DNA from: Chloroflexota bacterium
Lineage (GTDB): Bacteria > Chloroflexota > Dehalococcoidia > Tepidiformales > Tepidiformaceae
Assembly: GCA_026702615.1 (NCBI GenBank)
Contig: JAPPBY010000017.1
Coordinates: 215,651 to 279,650, forward strand
Length of the DNA stretch: 64,000 nt
Direction: 5' to 3'
Notes under the pieces: generated by a model
Seen by the model: only the letters and a program-made list of their open reading frames with translations
Told to the model about the DNA's origin: nothing
The model's database searches: none
Part shown: piece by piece, positions 16,516-27,767 of the stretch
How positions within the stretch are numbered: position 1 is the first letter of the stretch
Layout: every line of letters begins with the position of its first letter
Program-made: the position numbers and the translations under genes

Positions 16516-17697
16516 CTAGATGACCTTGCCGTCCTTGAAGCGCTCGATGTCCTCCCAGCTGTAGCCGCACTCCAGCAGGATCTCCTCGGTGTGCTGGCCG
16601 AGATCCGGCGCCGTCGATTTGGGGCCGGCCGGCGTCTCGCTCATCTGGATGGGGGTGCCGACGACGCCAACCTCGCCCAGGTTCGCATCCTGCAAGGTGG
16701 TCAGGTACTCGTTGGCGATGACCTGCGGCTCCTTCGCGACAGCGGCGTAGTCGTTGACAGGACCGCAGGGGAGGTTCGCGCCCTTGAGGATGGCGAGCCA
16801 CTCATCGCGGGGCTTCCTGGCGAAGGTGAGGTTCAACTCCTCGATGAGCTCCTCGCGGTTGCCGATACGGCCGGCGGGTTCAGCGAAGCGCTCGTCCACC
16901 ATGAGGTCCTCGCGTTCCAGAACCTCGCAAAAGGCCGGCCACCACTTCGGATCGAGCAGTCCGAGGCTGAGGTAGCGCCCATCGGCGCAGGGATACCAGG
17001 TGAAGAGCGGGTTCCAGCGAGTGCCACCGGACCGCTGCTCCTTCTGGCGGAGGAAGCCCGTGAGCCCCAACCCCTGGAGGGCGAGCTGGGAACCCAGCAA
17101 AGAGGTATCGACATGCTGGCCGACTCCGTGCAGCTCGCGGGCGGCAATCGCGGAAGCGATGCCGAGGGCGAAGATCATCGCGCCGACCTGGTCGGCCATG
17201 CCCCCAATGACCACGGCGGGCTCCGCGCCGGGCCCACCTCCCTGGGCGATCGTGATGCCGCCCATGGCCTGGCCGATGGAATCGAACGAGGGCTCGTGCG
17301 CTTGCGGCCCCTTCGGACCGAAGCCGGTGGCGCTGGCGGTGATGATGCGGGGGTTGATGGCGCTGAGGGACTCGTGGTCGAGCCCGAAGCGCTCCATCGT
17401 GCCGGGGCGGAAGTTATCAGTGACGACGTCGGTTTCGGGGATGAGCCGGTAGATGATCTCGCGGCCCTCAGGCGTCCGCGTGTCGACAGTGAGCGAGCGC
17501 TTGTTGCGGTTGAGCGCCTGGAAATAGGCGCACCAGCCGTCCGGCTGCAGACCGAGGCTGCGTCCGAGGTCGCCGTGCGTCGGTTCTTCGACCTTGATGA
17601 CGTCAGCGCCGAGGTCGGAGAGCAGGACGGTTGCGAAGGGCCCCTGCTGGTACCGGGTGAAGTCGAGGATGCGGACTCCTTCGAGCGCTCCTGGCAT
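16516..17697 (-). CDS. CaiB/BaiF family CoA-transferase
   Basis: 393 aa, a class III CoA-transferase moving CoA between an acyl-CoA and a free acid. Seen: VRILDFTRYQQGPFATVLLSDLGADVIKVE at the N-terminus (the classic segment), NRNKRSLTVDTRTPEG, the mid-protein VDTSLLGSQLAL and the C-terminal LGQHTEEILLECGYS. ATG at 17697 has an AGGAGA SD; the upstream open frame is not used. It diverges from the glycosyltransferase at 17830. It resembles formyl-CoA and crotonobetaine CoA-transferases; the substrate is unknown. A second, fused CaiB protein lies at 31690-34092. Confidence 0.93.
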   Translation of the reverse strand: MPGALEGVRILDFTRYQQGPFATVLLSDLGADVIKVEEPTHGDLGRSLGLQPDGWCAYFQALNRNKRSLTVDTRTPEGREIIYRLIPETDVVTDNFRPGTMERFGLDHESLSAINPRIITASATGFGPKGPQAHEPSFDSIGQAMGGITIAQGGGPGAEPAVVIGGMADQVGAMIFALGIASAIAARELHGVGQHVDTSLLGSQLALQGLGLTGFLRQKEQRSGGTRWNPLFTWYPCADGRYLSLGLLDPKWWPAFCEVLEREDLMVDERFAEPAGRIGNREELIEELNLTFARKPRDEWLAILKGANLPCGPVNDYAAVAKEPQVIANEYLTTLQDANLGEVGVVGTPIQMSETPAGPKSTAPDLGQHTEEILLECGYSWEDIERFKDGKVI

Positions 17698-17829
17698 GGG
17701 TTTCTCCTGAGACGGGTTCGGGTCCGCATCGTACGCAACTCGCCGCGGCGTTGCCCCGGCGGGGGACGGCGTTTCCGTAGCGGGGGACTGCGCTACGCTG
17801 CCGCCAACCTCCCTGAGACGCGAGCCGCC

Positions 17830-19266
17830 ATGTCCCCACTGAGCCAGGTCGACCTCCGCACGTACTCCCTTGATCGCTTCCGCGAGGTCGTGGAACCGGC
17901 AGCCTACGAACGGGCAGTGGCCGTGCTCGAACGCAGCAGGGAGCTGCTCGGCGGGCGCACGGTCTGGCACCTGAACTCGACGGCGGAAGGCGGGGGCGTC
18001 GCGGAGATGCTGCGCTCGCTGCTGGCGTATGCGCGGGGAGCCGGGATCGACGCGCGCTGGGCGGTGATCGAGGGCGAGCCGGAGTTCTTCCGCATCACGA
18101 AGCGGCTGCATCACGCGCTGCACGGCTCAACCGGGGACGGTTCGCCGCTCGGCGCGCAGGCGTCGCGGGTATACGGGGAGGTGCTCAGGCCAAACATCGA
18201 GGCGTTCCTGGAGGACCTGCGTCCGGGAGACGCCGTGTTCCTGCACGACCCGCAGACCGCGGGCATGGCCCCAGCCCTGATGGCGCACGGGGCAACGGTG
18301 ATCTGGCGGTGTCACATCGGCACAGAGGATCTGACCCCCGAGGCGGAGGGAGGCTGGGGCTTCCTGGCGCCGCACGTGCGTGAGGTCCCCCTGCGCGTGT
18401 TCTCGCGGCAGGCGTACATCCCTCCGGTCCTCGACGACGGCCGGAGCGCGGTCGTGCAGCCCTCGATCGATGCGTTCTCGGCGAAAAACGAGGAGCAGGA
18501 CGAGGACGTGACGCGGGCGATCCTTGCGCAGAGCGGGCTCATCTCGGGGCCGGCGGGCAACGGTCCGCGGAGCTTCACACGCGAGGACGGCACGACGGGA
18601 TCGGTCGAGCGAGAGGCGAGCGTGCTCCGCGAGGGCGATGCGCCAGACTGGGGAGACCCACTCATCGTGCAGGTCTCGCGCTGGGACCCGCTGAAGGACC
18701 ACGGCGGCGTGATGCGCGGCTTCGCCTCGTTCGTCGAGCGCTGCGACGCGGACGGGCGGTCGCAGCTCGTGCTGGCCGGGCCCGACGTCTCGGGGGTCAC
18801 GGACGACCCCGAGGGCGGCATCGTGCTGGAGGAGCTGAAGGCGGAGTGGGCGGCGTTCCCCGAGCACCTGCGGTCGCGCATGCACCTGGCGACGCTGCCC
18901 ATGGACGACGTTGGGGAGAACGCCGCCATGGTGAACGCGCTGCAGCGGCACGCGAGCGTGATTGTGCAAAAGAGCCTGCGCGAGGGGTTCGGGCTGACGC
19001 TGACGGAAGCAATGTGGAAGAGCCGGCCCGTGATCGCGAGCCGCGTTGGCGGCCTGCAGGACCAGGTCAGTCACGGCGAGGAGGGGCTGCTGCTGGACGA
19101 CCCCGCCGACGTGGAGGCGCTGGGCGACGCACTCTGCCGCGTGATGGACGACGAGGAGCTGGCGGCGGAACTGGGGGCGAACGCGCGGGAGCGAGTGCGT
19201 GCGGACTTCCTCGGGATCCGGCACCTGGCCCAGTACCACGACCTGCTGAACGGTCTGCTGGCCTGA
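17830..19266 (+). CDS. treT: GT4 glycosyltransferase, trehalose synthase (TreT)-like
   Basis: 478 aa retaining glycosyltransferase. TreT makes trehalose from nucleotide-glucose and glucose. Seen: VWHLNSTAEGGGVAEMLRSLL (N-terminal domain), FLHDPQTAGMAPAL, WRCHIGTE, and in the C-terminal domain WDPLKDHGGVMRGFA, ASVIVQKSLREGFGLTLTEAMWK and SRVGGLQDQVSHGEEG, which carry the usual nucleotide-sugar signatures. An unusual insertion of roughly 45 residues (after ILAQSGL, containing FTREDGTTGSV) lies between the two Rossmann halves. ATG at 17830 fits; no SD is obvious. It diverges from CaiB. Assignment to trehalose is likely but other GT4 substrates are possible. Confidence 0.82.
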   Translation: MSPLSQVDLRTYSLDRFREVVEPAAYERAVAVLERSRELLGGRTVWHLNSTAEGGGVAEMLRSLLAYARGAGIDARWAVIEGEPEFFRITKRLHHALHGSTGDGSPLGAQASRVYGEVLRPNIEAFLEDLRPGDAVFLHDPQTAGMAPALMAHGATVIWRCHIGTEDLTPEAEGGWGFLAPHVREVPLRVFSRQAYIPPVLDDGRSAVVQPSIDAFSAKNEEQDEDVTRAILAQSGLISGPAGNGPRSFTREDGTTGSVEREASVLREGDAPDWGDPLIVQVSRWDPLKDHGGVMRGFASFVERCDADGRSQLVLAGPDVSGVTDDPEGGIVLEELKAEWAAFPEHLRSRMHLATLPMDDVGENAAMVNALQRHASVIVQKSLREGFGLTLTEAMWKSRPVIASRVGGLQDQVSHGEEGLLLDDPADVEALGDALCRVMDDEELAAELGANARERVRADFLGIRHLAQYHDLLNGLLA

Positions 19267-19289
19267 CGGGCAGCGCCTTCACCATCCCG

Positions 19290-19295
19290 TACGAT
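19290..19295 (+). promoter_or_regulatory. -10 box (TACGAT) for leaderless TVP38 gene
   Basis: TACGAT ends 8 bases before the ATG at 19304. Confidence 0.5.
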
Positions 19296-19303
19296 CGGTC
19301 GCG

Positions 19304-20188
19304 ATGCGCGATACGGTAATCCTGGCGGTGGCCCTGGCGGTGGGGGCGGCCGTCGCGTTCGGGCTCCGCGAGGCCTTCGACACGACCGGCGTGGCCCTGG
19401 CTGCGGGGATCGTGGTGGCGTGGATCGTGTGGGGGGAGCTGAGCGAACGGCTGGGGGGTGAGCAGGAGGAGGTGGCTGGAGACCTACCGATCCTGTTCGA
19501 CCCGGCGCGACGGCGGCGGATCATCGGCGCGGTCGCGCTGGTGCTGGCAGTGGCATTCATCGTCGGCGACTTCGCACTGGGTGACCTGGAAACAAGCGAC
19601 ATCCGCGAGTGGGGTGAGGGGCTGGGGCCGTGGGGACCGGTGATCCTCATCACGATCCTGGCGGCGGCGATGGTGTTCGCGCCGATCCCGAACCCGCCCT
19701 TCATGATCGCGGCCGGACTCATCTGGGGGACGGTGCTGGGGGTGGTTTACGCCGTCATCGGGCAGCTGATCGGCGCCGCCATCATCTTCTGGATCTCGCG
19801 GCGCTTCGGGCGGCAGTTCATCCCGCGGCTGGTGGGGGAGCGAGGGGCGGAACGGATCGACCTGCTGGCGCGGGAGATCGGACCGCAGCTCGTGTTCTGG
19901 TGGCGGATGATGCCCATCTCATTCGACTTCGCCGCCTACGCGGCGGGGCTGACGCCGATGTCGTTCCGCTTCTTCATGGCGCTCGTGCTGTTTGGGTCGA
20001 TCGTGCCGACGGCGGTGGTCGTGGGGTTTGGCGACTCGTTGAACCACTCGTGGACCGCGCGTTTCGTGTTCGGCGGGCTCATCATCGTCGCCATCGCCAC
20101 GCCGGCGACGATCCTTTACGTGCGCTACCGGGACCGCCTGCCCCCGCCACGCGAGATGCTGCAGTGGTTGGTCGACTTCGGGTCCTAG
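19304..20188 (+). CDS. TVP38/TMEM64-family membrane protein
   Basis: 294 aa with about seven hydrophobic segments. Seen: core PFMIAAGLIWGTVLGVVYAV, the family segment FWISRRFGRQFIP and FWWRMMPISFDFAAYAAGL followed by the helix FGSIVPTAVVVGFGD. DedA/TVP38 family proteins are cytoplasmic-membrane proteins linked in other organisms to phosphoglycolipid scrambling and membrane homeostasis. The first ~95 residues add an extra two-helix domain not typical of the family, joined by an acidic linker. Leaderless start is supported by TACGAT 8 bases upstream. It converges with recQ. Confidence 0.85.
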   Translation: MRDTVILAVALAVGAAVAFGLREAFDTTGVALAAGIVVAWIVWGELSERLGGEQEEVAGDLPILFDPARRRRIIGAVALVLAVAFIVGDFALGDLETSDIREWGEGLGPWGPVILITILAAAMVFAPIPNPPFMIAAGLIWGTVLGVVYAVIGQLIGAAIIFWISRRFGRQFIPRLVGERGAERIDLLAREIGPQLVFWWRMMPISFDFAAYAAGLTPMSFRFFMALVLFGSIVPTAVVVGFGDSLNHSWTARFVFGGLIIVAIATPATILYVRYRDRLPPPREMLQWLVDFGS

Positions 20189-20197
20189 GGAGGACGG

Positions 20198-22297
20198 CTA
20201 GCCGGACTCGCGGAGCTCGCGGTTGAGGTAGGCGCGGGCGAGGGTGAGCTGGTCGTAGGAGAGGTCGCCGCCGAGGGCCTCGCGGAGGGGGCGAAGGGCG
20301 GCGAGGGGCCGTCCGGCGGCGATGCGGCGGATGCGGGCGAGGTCGGCGTCGGTGACCCAGGGGCGCACGTCCCCGATCTGTCCCTGCTCGACAAAGCGGG
20401 CGAGGTGTTGCGCGATGGTCTGGGCCTTGAACCCCCGGCGGGCCGCGATCTCGTCGATGGTCAGCCCCTCGTGGTGGAGCTCGAGGGTGCGCTGGGCGGT
20501 GGGGGGAAGGTTGGCGCCGGCGCGAGGCTTGACGAGCGAGGGGGTGGGCTCGGGAGCGGGCGGGGCTTCGGGAGGGGGAGGTGGTTCGGCACCGTTGGAG
20601 GTAATCACGGCGAGGAAGGCGGGACCGTAGCGCTCGGCCTTCACGCGGCCGACGCCGCGAACCTGAAGCAGGCCCGCCTCGGACGTCGGACGCTGCTCGA
20701 CCATGTCGTGCAGGGTGGCGTCGCTGAAGATGACGTAGGGCGGGACGCCCTCCTCCTCGGCGAGGCGGCGGCGCAGGGCGCGTAGCTCGAGGAAGAGCGG
20801 GGCTTCCGTGTCGGCCTCGCGCTGGCGGGTGGGGGCGAGGCAGGGGCCGCAGTTGCCACAGGCGCGGGCACCGTCCGCCTCGCCGAAGTAGTCGAGGACG
20901 CGGGCGCGCAGGCAGGTGGCCGACTCGGCGTAGGACTGCATGGCGTCGAGCTTGGCGGTGGCGTGGGCGCGGTGCTCCTCGAGCCCGGCGAGGTCGATCT
21001 CGGCCTCGCCGTCGGGACGGAGCGCCCAGGCGAAACGGCCCTGGCGCTGCGCAAGCCCGGACTCGACGAGCGCCTGCACGGCCGCGTTCACGCCGGGCGT
21101 CTCCTCGCTGTCGACGAGGTCGTCGATGATCTCGCGGTCGCCGGCGCGCCGGACGAGGGCGTGGTAGACCTCGAGCACGGTGTCGGGCGAGGGGTGGCCG
21201 AGTTCGATGAAGAACTCACGCAGGCCGCGGTCGCGTGGGGCGTAGTAGAGAACGCACTCGGCGGGATCGCCGTCGCGTCCGGCGCGGCCTGCCTCCTGGT
21301 AATAGGCCTCGATGGACTCGGGCAGGTCGTGGTGGACGACGAGGCGGACATCGGGCTTGTCGATACCGAGTCCGAAGGCGTTCGTCGCGATGATGATGCG
21401 GACGCTGTCGCGGGCGAACGCGTTCTGGATGCGGACACGGTCCTCCTCGGGGAGGCCGGCGTGGTAGCGGGCGCAGCGGATGCGTCGCGCCTGGAGCGCC
21501 GCCGAGAGGGATTCGACGCGCTTGCGGGTGGCGCAGTAGACGATCGCGGAGGCCTCGCCGCCGAGGGCCTCGAGGAGCTCGGCGATGTGTTCCAGCTTGT
21601 CCTTCTGGCTGCGGACGCGGATGGCGTGGAAGCGGAGGTTGGGGCGGTCGAAGCCGGCGATACGCACGTCGGGGTCGGCGAGGCCGAGGCGTTCGACGAT
21701 GTCGTCGCGGACGCGGGGATCGGCGGTGGCGGTGAGGGCGACGATGGGCGGGTTGCCCAGGCGCGCGCGGGCGGCGCCGAGGTCGCGGTAGCTGGGGCGG
21801 AAGTCATGGCCCCACTGGGAGATGCAGTGAGCCTCATCGATGGCGAGGAGGGACACGTCGACGCCGCGAAGGGCGGCGACGAAGCGGCCGTCGGAGAAGC
21901 GCTCGGGGGCAACGTAGAGGAGGCGGAGGTCGCCATCGGCGGCGCGGCGCAGGATGTCGCCCTGCTCCTCGCGGGGCACGGTCGAGTTGATGGCGGCAGC
22001 GGCGACGCCGTTCCGCGTGAGGGCATCGACCTGGTCCTTCATCAGGGCGAGGAGGGGCGAGACGACGAGCGTGAGGCCATTGAGGAGGAGCGCGGGGAGC
22101 TGGTAGCAGACGCTCTTGCCGCCGCCGGTGGGGAGAACGGCGAGGGTGTCACGACCGGAGAGGACCGAGGCCACGACCTCGGCCTGCCCGGGCAGGAACT
22201 CGCCGTAGCCGAAGACCTCGCGCAGCTGCTCGCGGGCGGGCGTGAGGGCGCGGGGATCGTGGGTGGGGACGGGAGAGGCTGCGGGGGAGGCGGTCAC
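20198..22297 (-). CDS. recQ: ATP-dependent DNA helicase RecQ
   Basis: 699 aa 3'-5' DNA helicase in recombination and repair. Seen: Walker A LPTGGGKS (K61), DEAH box LAIDEAHCISQWGHDFR, motif VI QEAGRAGRDG, a zinc-binding cluster with C..C..CxxC ending in CGNCGPCL (RQC zinc), HRDC-like repeat LLQVRGVGRVKAERYG, and a C-terminal helix-turn-helix (EIAARRGFKAQTIAQHLARF) typical of RecQ proteins with HTH_40. Pro-rich linker lies before the HTH. GTG start at 22297 is 7 bases after TAGACT. The upstream neighbour is the unrelated GHKL island on the same strand, 39 bases away. Confidence 0.95.
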   Translation of the reverse strand: MTASPAASPVPTHDPRALTPAREQLREVFGYGEFLPGQAEVVASVLSGRDTLAVLPTGGGKSVCYQLPALLLNGLTLVVSPLLALMKDQVDALTRNGVAAAAINSTVPREEQGDILRRAADGDLRLLYVAPERFSDGRFVAALRGVDVSLLAIDEAHCISQWGHDFRPSYRDLGAARARLGNPPIVALTATADPRVRDDIVERLGLADPDVRIAGFDRPNLRFHAIRVRSQKDKLEHIAELLEALGGEASAIVYCATRKRVESLSAALQARRIRCARYHAGLPEEDRVRIQNAFARDSVRIIIATNAFGLGIDKPDVRLVVHHDLPESIEAYYQEAGRAGRDGDPAECVLYYAPRDRGLREFFIELGHPSPDTVLEVYHALVRRAGDREIIDDLVDSEETPGVNAAVQALVESGLAQRQGRFAWALRPDGEAEIDLAGLEEHRAHATAKLDAMQSYAESATCLRARVLDYFGEADGARACGNCGPCLAPTRQREADTEAPLFLELRALRRRLAEEEGVPPYVIFSDATLHDMVEQRPTSEAGLLQVRGVGRVKAERYGPAFLAVITSNGAEPPPPPEAPPAPEPTPSLVKPRAGANLPPTAQRTLELHHEGLTIDEIAARRGFKAQTIAQHLARFVEQGQIGDVRPWVTDADLARIRRIAAGRPLAALRPLREALGGDLSYDQLTLARAYLNRELRESG

Positions 22298-22304
22298 GCT
22301 GCGC

Positions 22305-22310
22305 AGTCTA
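22305..22310 (-). promoter_or_regulatory. -10 box (TAGACT) for leaderless recQ
   Basis: TAGACT on the minus strand ends 7 bases before GTG at 22297, giving recQ its own promoter distinct from the island upstream. Confidence 0.5.
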
Positions 22311-22336
22311 GAACATTTGAGCGTCAGGCGGGCAAG

Positions 22337-24517
22337 CTACCAGTTTCGGACCGTTCGAAGCTCCCCTTCCGGAACAAGAGCTCGGTGAATGCGGGGCAGC
22401 CACTTCTTCGTCAGCGCAAGCTGCCGGCCGAAGAGCGTGACGGCGTCCCTCACCTCAGTCTCTTGTCTCTGCAGTTGATGCCGAGCTGCAGCATCAACCA
22501 TCACTTCAGCAAGCATGACATTGAATGGGACGGAGTTCTGCCCAGGGCGGCCCTTGTTCTTCGGACCAACATAGCGACGTACGGTCGGGTCATTTGTGTT
22601 CACGTAGATGCGACCCTCTTCCATGTTGAGCCACGCCCGCTGATCAACGTCAGCGTCCGTGAATTCGATCTTTATGCCAGAAACACCTGTGCTGGTAACG
22701 ATCAGCTCGGTCTCCGCGACATCCTCACCCAAAGTCGCAGTTAGCCGCGCCCGCGCGCCTACCCGCTGACCTCGCACCCGAATCCGGCAAATGCCAGCAT
22801 CACGAGCCTCATCGTGGGTGAAGACCCCCGACAGGCCTTGTGGCAGCGAAATGCTTGAGTCGCCCTCTATCTTGAACTGGGCCTGGTCCCCGACTTCTGT
22901 GACCATGGCCCACGGTGCCACCAGCACGACTCTCCGCTCTTGGCCATCCTTGACGGAGAAACGCGCGCTCTCGAACTCAAGCTGCTCAACGAGCGCCGGG
23001 GGACGATGACGCCACTGGACAAGCGCACTTGCCTCCGCGACTCCCACCCGCACCACAACCTCGCTCATTGCCCCCTCTTCGCGACCCGCCACTGTGTAGG
23101 TGCGGCTGAAGTAGCCGGTCCTTGGTTCGAGCACAAGGGACACTGGCTCATGCCGCCCATCCTCATCAGCCTCAACGACTTCAACTGCCACGGGTCCCGC
23201 TTGTTCGTCAGCGCTATTGGGACGATAGCGAACGAGCAGGCGGGCTGCCTCACCAGGCTCGACAGGACGCACCGAGGGGATGACAGACAATCCGGGCGGA
23301 GGGAGCTTCCCGTCGCTCCCATCCCCTCCTGTATCTTCATCCATCAGTTTGGCAAGCTCTCGGCCCGCACGGTCCCACCTACGCCTAGTCTCTTCGGAAA
23401 CCTCGCCCTCAGCCTCCTCGGCAGCCTTTCTAAGCCGCTCAAGGTGTGGGGTCAGCGCCTCCTCGAGGACCGTGTAGAGCGCGTCAACAAATGGATGGTC
23501 CCGCCTACCAGCCAGGCCGCGACGATCCCGGCGCACCAACCTGAGAGGATTCTGTGCATCAGGCGTTGCCCCACTCTCCTCGGCATCGTCGAACGCACGT
23601 ATCAGCTCGTTGATCCCTGGGACGGAGGCATAGCCGTAGATTCGCCTGAGGTGGGAGGCATCCGGCTCGCGAGAGAACTTGCCGCCGTCGAATATCTCGT
23701 AGGCTGCCCTGCCGGATCGGATGAGGATCGAGTGCCGCCAATACTCGCGGTCCTCACCCTCCTCAGAGAGGGGTTCGCTCGCTTCGTAGAGCTGTAGGTC
23801 TACTTGTTGGCCATCGAATCCGGGAATGGACCGCGTGACCTCTTCAAGAAGAACAGCCTTGGGTGGTTCGAACCGAATCTTGTCGCTCCGGTCCTGTGAC
23901 TCATCCTTGAGGGTCACCTCACGACCATCGCTGTCCAGTAGCAATGGGCGCAGGGCATAGTGGTTCCTCAGCCTCTGAAGCAATGTCTCATGCCGAGGGA
24001 CCCGAAAACGCGGCTGGACATGAAGCGTTGCTGTCGTCCCTCGACGGCCTTGGGGCGCGCTCCCCAAGACTCCAACCTCAGCCTTCCCAGTAAACCGCCC
24101 GTCGAACAGCAACTCGAAAAAGCTGAGAACTCCAGCTTTCACCGACTCCCAACGGGCTGGGCCGAAGTGAACGATGTCCTTCGCTCCGCGACCAAAGAGG
24201 CCCCGCCGCTCAGCCCCTGTTTCGAATCCGCTTGTTCTCTCGCCCATCCTTCCCAATCGCTGCTCGAGTTCATTGGCCGACATTCCCCCAGCCCTATCCT
24301 TGACGACCACCCTCGTGGGAGCACGCCGGTGGCGCTCAACTTCGATGCGAATCTTCTCGCGACGGCTGCTGTTCATAGCGAGGTAGGCATCATCACAGTT
24401 GGTGACGAGCTCAACTATCGCGTTGATGGGATCCGACCCCATCGCCAATTCGGCATCCTGCCGCTGCGCGCGAGCCGTGACCTCTACCTCTACGACACGA
24501 CGTTCAGATCTAGCCAT
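22337..24517 (-). CDS. GHKL (Hsp90/MutL/MORC-like) ATPase of a two-gene island
   Basis: 726 aa. Seen: N-terminal GHKL ATPase (about 1-200) with motif I ELVTNCDDA (E36, N40, D43), motif II DRAGGM (74-79), motif III GLFGRGAKD (106-114) and RGTTATL (159-165); an alpha/beta S5-like linker; helical region 340-395; a Ser/Gly/Asp/Pro linker 395-410; then beta-rich domains with Ig-like character (about 415-620); and a C-terminal block with GRIYVNTNDPTVRRYV (635-650) and a basic helical tail. This resembles MORC/Hsp90-like ATPases in prokaryotic conflict loci, but the family was not named. Its start overlaps the partner gene by 28 bases. Local G+C is clearly lower than its neighbours: 55% in 22501-22560 and 22621-22680 versus 80% in 21001-21060. 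Confidence 0.75.
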   Translation of the reverse strand: MARSERRVVEVEVTARAQRQDAELAMGSDPINAIVELVTNCDDAYLAMNSSRREKIRIEVERHRRAPTRVVVKDRAGGMSANELEQRLGRMGERTSGFETGAERRGLFGRGAKDIVHFGPARWESVKAGVLSFFELLFDGRFTGKAEVGVLGSAPQGRRGTTATLHVQPRFRVPRHETLLQRLRNHYALRPLLLDSDGREVTLKDESQDRSDKIRFEPPKAVLLEEVTRSIPGFDGQQVDLQLYEASEPLSEEGEDREYWRHSILIRSGRAAYEIFDGGKFSREPDASHLRRIYGYASVPGINELIRAFDDAEESGATPDAQNPLRLVRRDRRGLAGRRDHPFVDALYTVLEEALTPHLERLRKAAEEAEGEVSEETRRRWDRAGRELAKLMDEDTGGDGSDGKLPPPGLSVIPSVRPVEPGEAARLLVRYRPNSADEQAGPVAVEVVEADEDGRHEPVSLVLEPRTGYFSRTYTVAGREEGAMSEVVVRVGVAEASALVQWRHRPPALVEQLEFESARFSVKDGQERRVVLVAPWAMVTEVGDQAQFKIEGDSSISLPQGLSGVFTHDEARDAGICRIRVRGQRVGARARLTATLGEDVAETELIVTSTGVSGIKIEFTDADVDQRAWLNMEEGRIYVNTNDPTVRRYVGPKNKGRPGQNSVPFNVMLAEVMVDAAARHQLQRQETEVRDAVTLFGRQLALTKKWLPRIHRALVPEGELRTVRNW

Positions 24518-25083
24518 TCCAAGAATCCCCCTACTTCCTCTATCTGGGCAACATGAGCCGCTCCAACAAGCTCTTTCACGCGACGCTGCACCGCTTGCCT
24601 TGGGGCATCGGCTGGAAAGCGCAACGCATCAGCGACTTCATAGAGCGCAATGTCACGCTCACCACGGTTCCACTGTTCGAATAGCCGATGCTCCGCCAAC
24701 TGGCGCAGCGCCCGAGCCTCTGGTTCGGCCAGCGCCGAGAGTCCGCGGCGAGGGCGCCCCGCTCCAAGTCTCTCAGCGTTGTCTTCGCACCAAGCGAGGC
24801 CAGCCTCCGTCAGGAGCCAGCCAGTTGCTTCGTCACCTGTGACGAAGACGCCGTACTTCTCCTTCTTGGCGTCCCGCAACGCAGCCCTAGCCAGTTCCAG
24901 ATGGGGGTACTGGCGGTGTTTCTCCCAACCGAAACGACGCGGCGCGATTTCGTAGCACTTCAGCGCGACGTCCTCGCCGTCTTGACGCGATGTCCCACCC
25001 CCCAGCGAATAGAGGGCCAGGACGGCAATTCGCCAGTTCGAAAGGCGATCAAGTGGGTCAGACTCGGTCTTTTGTCTGGCCAT
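24490..25083 (-). CDS. Winged-helix-like partner of the GHKL ATPase
   Basis: 197 aa. Seen: helices with VLALYSLGGG and a block EDVALKCYEIAPRRFGWEKH, then HLELARAALRDAKKEKYGVFV and the wing-like VTGDEATGWLLTEAGLAW. A second helical/winged section (130-180) ends in EVGGFLEWLDLNV. The pattern looks like tandem winged helices, so DNA binding is the prediction, not a proven fact. It starts at ATG 25083, 6 bases after TAAGCT, and its 3' end overlaps the ATPase by 28 bases, so both proteins are likely made together. No other genes accompany them. Defence against mobile DNA is one possibility; a repair-linked role is another. Confidence 0.6.
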   Translation of the reverse strand: MARQKTESDPLDRLSNWRIAVLALYSLGGGTSRQDGEDVALKCYEIAPRRFGWEKHRQYPHLELARAALRDAKKEKYGVFVTGDEATGWLLTEAGLAWCEDNAERLGAGRPRRGLSALAEPEARALRQLAEHRLFEQWNRGERDIALYEVADALRFPADAPRQAVQRRVKELVGAAHVAQIEEVGGFLEWLDLNVVS

Positions 25084-25089
25084 GCCGCT

Positions 25090-25095
25090 AGCTTA
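25090..25095 (-). promoter_or_regulatory. -10 box (TAAGCT) for the leaderless GHKL island operon
   Basis: TAAGCT on the minus strand ends 6 bases before the ATG at 25083; the same hexamer precedes moaA at 29257-29262. The island therefore uses the host's promoter style. Confidence 0.5.
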
Positions 25096-25144
25096 CTCGT
25101 CACCCCCCTAGCTGCAGATCGGGAAAGTGCCTGCGTCCGACGGG

Positions 25145-25150
25145 TAGGCT
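25145..25150 (+). promoter_or_regulatory. -10 box (TAGGCT) for leaderless gatD
   Basis: TAGGCT ends 6 bases before the ATG at 25157. It faces away from the island promoter. Confidence 0.5.
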
Positions 25151-25156
25151 AGGGCC

Positions 25157-27654
<2,498 letters not shown>

Positions 27655-27703
27655 GCTCGCTCTTCAACCGCCTGCCAATCCGGCGGGCGCACGAGGAACT
27701 CCG

Positions 27704-27736
27704 GCGAGGGGGCGCGGCGAAAGCCCGCCCCCTCGC
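27704..27736 (+). terminator. Terminator-like hairpin after groL
   Basis: Perfect 11-bp stem (27704-27714 pairs with 27726-27736) whose loop contains a further GGC-GAAA-GCC hairpin with a GNRA tetraloop. It lies 50 bases after the groL stop. There is no long U-run, only TT, so it may terminate by another mechanism or stabilise the mRNA end. Confidence 0.6.
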
Positions 27737-27767
27737 TTCACACCCGGAGGTACCGGGGGTACCGTCC

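Noticed and set aside
22298..25156. Integrase, transposase or direct-repeat ends for the GHKL island
   Set aside because: No mobile-element gene and no matching direct repeats at either edge were seen.
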